Shown in pieces: positions 41,453 through 43,185 of a stretch of 43,185 nt of DNA (position 1 is the first letter of the stretch; each line of letters begins with the position of its first letter). Source of the stretch: Actinoplanes sandaracinus (GTDB lineage Bacteria > Actinomycetota > Actinomycetes > Mycobacteriales > Micromonosporaceae); the NCBI RefSeq assembly GCF_030009775.1, contig NZ_JASCTH010000005.1, forward strand, positions 333,146 to 376,330, read 5' to 3'. The position numbers and the translations under genes are program-made. Below the pieces are notes generated by a model. It did no database searches. It was not told the DNA's origin and was given only the letters and a program-made list of their open reading frames with translations.

Positions 41453-42046
41453 ATGTCTACCGCCGACCGTCCCGGCCTCACCGACCGTCTCGTCGACGAG
41501 GCGGCGCGCATCCTGGTCGAGTCCGGGCCCGCCGGCCTGTCGCTGCGCAGGCTGGCCACGGCCTGCGGGGTCTCGACCATGCCGGTCTACACGCTCTTCG
41601 GCGACAAGCAGGGCCTGCTGGCCGCCATGCACCGGGAGGGGTTCCGCCGGCTCGGCGCGGCCCTCGAACAGGTGGCCGTCACCGGCGACCCGCTGGCGGA
41701 CCTGACCGCCCTCGGCGCTGCCTACCGCGCCGCCGCGCTGGCCAGCCCTCATCTGTACGCGCTGATGTTCGGCCACATGGCCCCCGACTTCAGCCCCGGC
41801 GAACAGGGCCGGGCCGCCGCCGACGCCACCTATCAACCGCTGGTCGACGCGGTCGCCCGCTGTCAGCGGGCGGGCGTGCTGCGGGGTGACGACCCGCAGC
41901 GCATCGCCCTGCATCTGTGGGCGGTGGCGCACGGCATGGTCAACCTGGAGCTCAACCGGCAGCTGCCGCCGCTGGGCGATCCCGCCGACCTCTTCCGGGA
42001 GGCGCTCGGTTACGCGGGCGCCCCGTTCCTGACCGCACCCGCCTGA
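41453..42046 (+). CDS. TetR/AcrR-family regulator
   Basis: 197 residues. The N-terminal helix-turn-helix (about 9-55) reads VDEAARILVESGPAGLSLRRLA, then GVSTMPVYTLFGDKQGLL. The C-terminal domain (about 85-190) has the WHG-type pattern with LYALMFGHMAPDF and HLWAVAHGMVNLELN. It probably represses the monooxygenase gene upstream or itself; no clear operator was found in the 44-base gap. Confidence 0.92.
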   Translation: MSTADRPGLTDRLVDEAARILVESGPAGLSLRRLATACGVSTMPVYTLFGDKQGLLAAMHREGFRRLGAALEQVAVTGDPLADLTALGAAYRAAALASPHLYALMFGHMAPDFSPGEQGRAAADATYQPLVDAVARCQRAGVLRGDDPQRIALHLWAVAHGMVNLELNRQLPPLGDPADLFREALGYAGAPFLTAPA

Positions 42047-42047
42047 G

Positions 42048-42500
42048 CTTGCCGTCAACCTAAGCGGCGCCACGGTGTTGCGCGGGCACGAGGTCGCCGG
42101 CTTTGAACAGAGCAACACCGGTGTGACCGTCCAGACCATCGCCGACGGCTCGCCCATCGAACTGCGCGCGCGGTATCTCGTAGGGTGCGACGGGGCACGG
42201 AGCTTCGTGCGCAAGAGCCTCGGTGTCGGCTTCCCTGGCGTCACGAGTGCCAACATCTCCCGGCTCGCCCGCATCACCGTCCCGGCGGACGCTGTGGCCC
42301 GGGCCGACGATCACCTCGAGCTGCGCGGATTCGGCCGGCTCGTTCCATTCCGACCCCACCGGACCAGACACGGATCGAACACCATTTCCCCTGCCGACGG
42401 GCTCGACCGCTCCGCCACGAATGATCTGTACATCGTCAGCACGCATGAACCGCGTGGTGACAGCGAGCCGACCGACGAACTCAGCCGCCTTCAGGCGCCG
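42048..42500 (+). pseudogene. Truncated FAD-dependent aromatic monooxygenase
   Basis: The open frame begins directly after the TetR stop without a proper start. It gives GATVLRGHEVAGFEQ, then RARYLVGCDGARSFVRKSLGVGFPG, the middle of the PHBH/rifampicin-monooxygenase group including the conserved GD-type FAD motif (CDGARS). Family sequence continues through RLVPFRPHRT and YIVSTHE to about 42490. The N-terminal GxGxxG segment and the C-terminal 200 or more residues are absent. The frame then runs on into antisense of the next gene. It is an internal fragment of about 150 codons. Confidence 0.8.
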
Positions 42501-42997
42501 GGATGGCGCCATTCCTTCAGTCTGCGCTCGGGGAAGGTGTCGGCGGCCGGCCAGAGCCGCACCCGCCATCTGTCACCAGGAGTGATCGAGCCTGGCCAGC
42601 CGCGGTTGACGAAGCCCTGACCCGATATCCGTGCGGCATACCGACCGCTTGGCACCTCGAAGTTCACGACCGTGTCTGTGGGGCTGAAGTAGCGCAGCAA
42701 GTCATCGACCACCAAGAGACCGGCCTCGAAGACCTCCTCCCATGCGTCGTGATCATCAGGCGGCCGAGCGTCCCACAGCTCCAGACGCAACGGCATCTCG
42801 AAGTTGTTCTGGTGAGGGGATATGACGATGACCCCGGTGTCGTCCGCCGCGATTCCCGGGCCGTTGATCGCCTGCTCCAACAGGGCCATGTAGTCGGCAT
42901 CCGGTGATGGATTGCCGCAGAGGCAGAACTGGCCGTGGTCGAGCCGAACGACACTCTCCGCTACCCGGCGCGGCGCTGGAAGGCTCATAGAGGGCAT
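42491..42997 (-). CDS. Unknown small soluble protein
   Basis: 168 residues from 42997, or 165 from the ATG at 42988. It has VRLDHGQFCLCG near the start, DAWEEVFEAGLLVVDDLLRYF in the middle, and a final part VPSGRYAARISGQGFVNRG, then WRVRLWPA. This layout recalls a common unnamed actinobacterial family of about 150 residues, sometimes beside toxin or defence genes, but I assign no function. GC content is lower than in neighbours. It lies between two gene fragments, so this end of the window may be a recombination-prone site. Confidence 0.7.
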   Translation of the reverse strand: MPSMSLPAPRRVAESVVRLDHGQFCLCGNPSPDADYMALLEQAINGPGIAADDTGVIVISPHQNNFEMPLRLELWDARPPDDHDAWEEVFEAGLLVVDDLLRYFSPTDTVVNFEVPSGRYAARISGQGFVNRGWPGSITPGDRWRVRLWPAADTFPERRLKEWRHPGA

Positions 42998-43076
42998 TGT
43001 TCCCGGCCGGATGGGGTACCGCCATCTCTTACGCGCTGGTCATGATCAACCTGCTGTGAGAGGGCGGTAGGAAAGA

Positions 43077-43185
43077 TTAGGTCCGTTTCGTGGCGAGAGT
43101 GAATATTCCGGGTTCGTTCTCGATCAGGATTCCGCGGCTGACCATGCGTTTGAGTCGTGCCCGGGCACCTTCGACGTGCTTGGGG
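43077..43185 (-). CDS. 3' end of a winged-helix-like gene (partial)
   Basis: The last 35 codons and TAA stop are visible: EGARARLKRMVSRGILIE, then EPGIFTLATKRT. The pattern of an Arg/Lys helix followed by a short turn and wing fits a small helix-turn-helix domain. I have an impression of similar ends in HTH proteins next to actinobacterial transposases, but the rest is outside the window, so this is only a suggestion. Base composition is less GC-rich than the core genes. Confidence 0.5.
   Translation of the reverse strand, partial: PKHVEGARARLKRMVSRGILIENEPGIFTLATKRT

Noticed and set aside
37935..42046. AraC, NmrA, PPOX, flavin monooxygenase and TetR genes as a natural-product cluster
   Set aside because: No core biosynthetic enzyme is present; these look like two small, separate redox/detoxification units.

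Overview
The window is very GC-rich with strong third-position GC bias, uses GTG and TTG starts, and has many genes that look leaderless. It reads as chromosomal DNA of a filamentous, soil-type actinomycete. A chemoreceptor, secreted arabinan/xylan hydrolases with ricin-type domains, a copper tyrosinase pair and thermolysin-like proteases fit Micromonosporaceae, for example an Actinoplanes-like genus with motile spores; this placement is inference. I see no tRNA, rRNA, CRISPR array, prophage or complete insertion sequence.

Layout. 1-9772: two secreted M4 metalloproteases (the first fused to an M28 aminopeptidase and a P domain) flank an orphan OmpR-type regulator, a PilZ protein and a tyrosinase locus. 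That locus has a normal MelC1 caddie, MelC2, and a second divergent caddie-like protein. 9926-16628: a regulatory stretch with an SCO6745-type protein, a MerR regulator with a textbook long-spacer promoter, a GAF/ANTAR protein, a MASE1 histidine kinase and a chemoreceptor. 16634-23008: envelope and housekeeping genes (lipoprotein, DEAD-box helicase, polysaccharide deacetylase, signal peptidase I), then a CGNR regulator with a large palindrome over its start, an SDR protein lacking the catalytic tyrosine, and the frameshifted remnant of a luciferase-like monooxygenase. 23009-27327: a 1031-residue AAA/LuxR regulator with an extra N-terminal XRE domain, divergent from an unknown membrane-anchored protein.

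27343-33053 is the most interesting region. A GH43-GH62 operon for arabinose side-chain removal, both enzymes carrying nearly identical CBM13 domains, is divergent from a 484-residue sigma factor. That protein combines in one chain sigma2, sigma4, a zinc anti-sigma motif, one membrane helix and an outside AbfB arabinose-binding domain. A LacI-type operator lies in the shared intergenic region. I read this as a possible one-protein sensor linking outside arabinan or arabinoxylan to transcription of the neighbouring enzymes. 

33131-37228 is a second sigma operon (ECF sigma, zinc anti-sigma with membrane helices, ABC ATPase, two membrane proteins). 37314-43185 holds an unknown gene, an AraC regulator divergent from an NmrA/PPOX pair, a flavin monooxygenase with a TetR regulator, a truncated FAD monooxygenase remnant, an unknown protein and the 3' end of a possibly IS-associated winged-helix gene.
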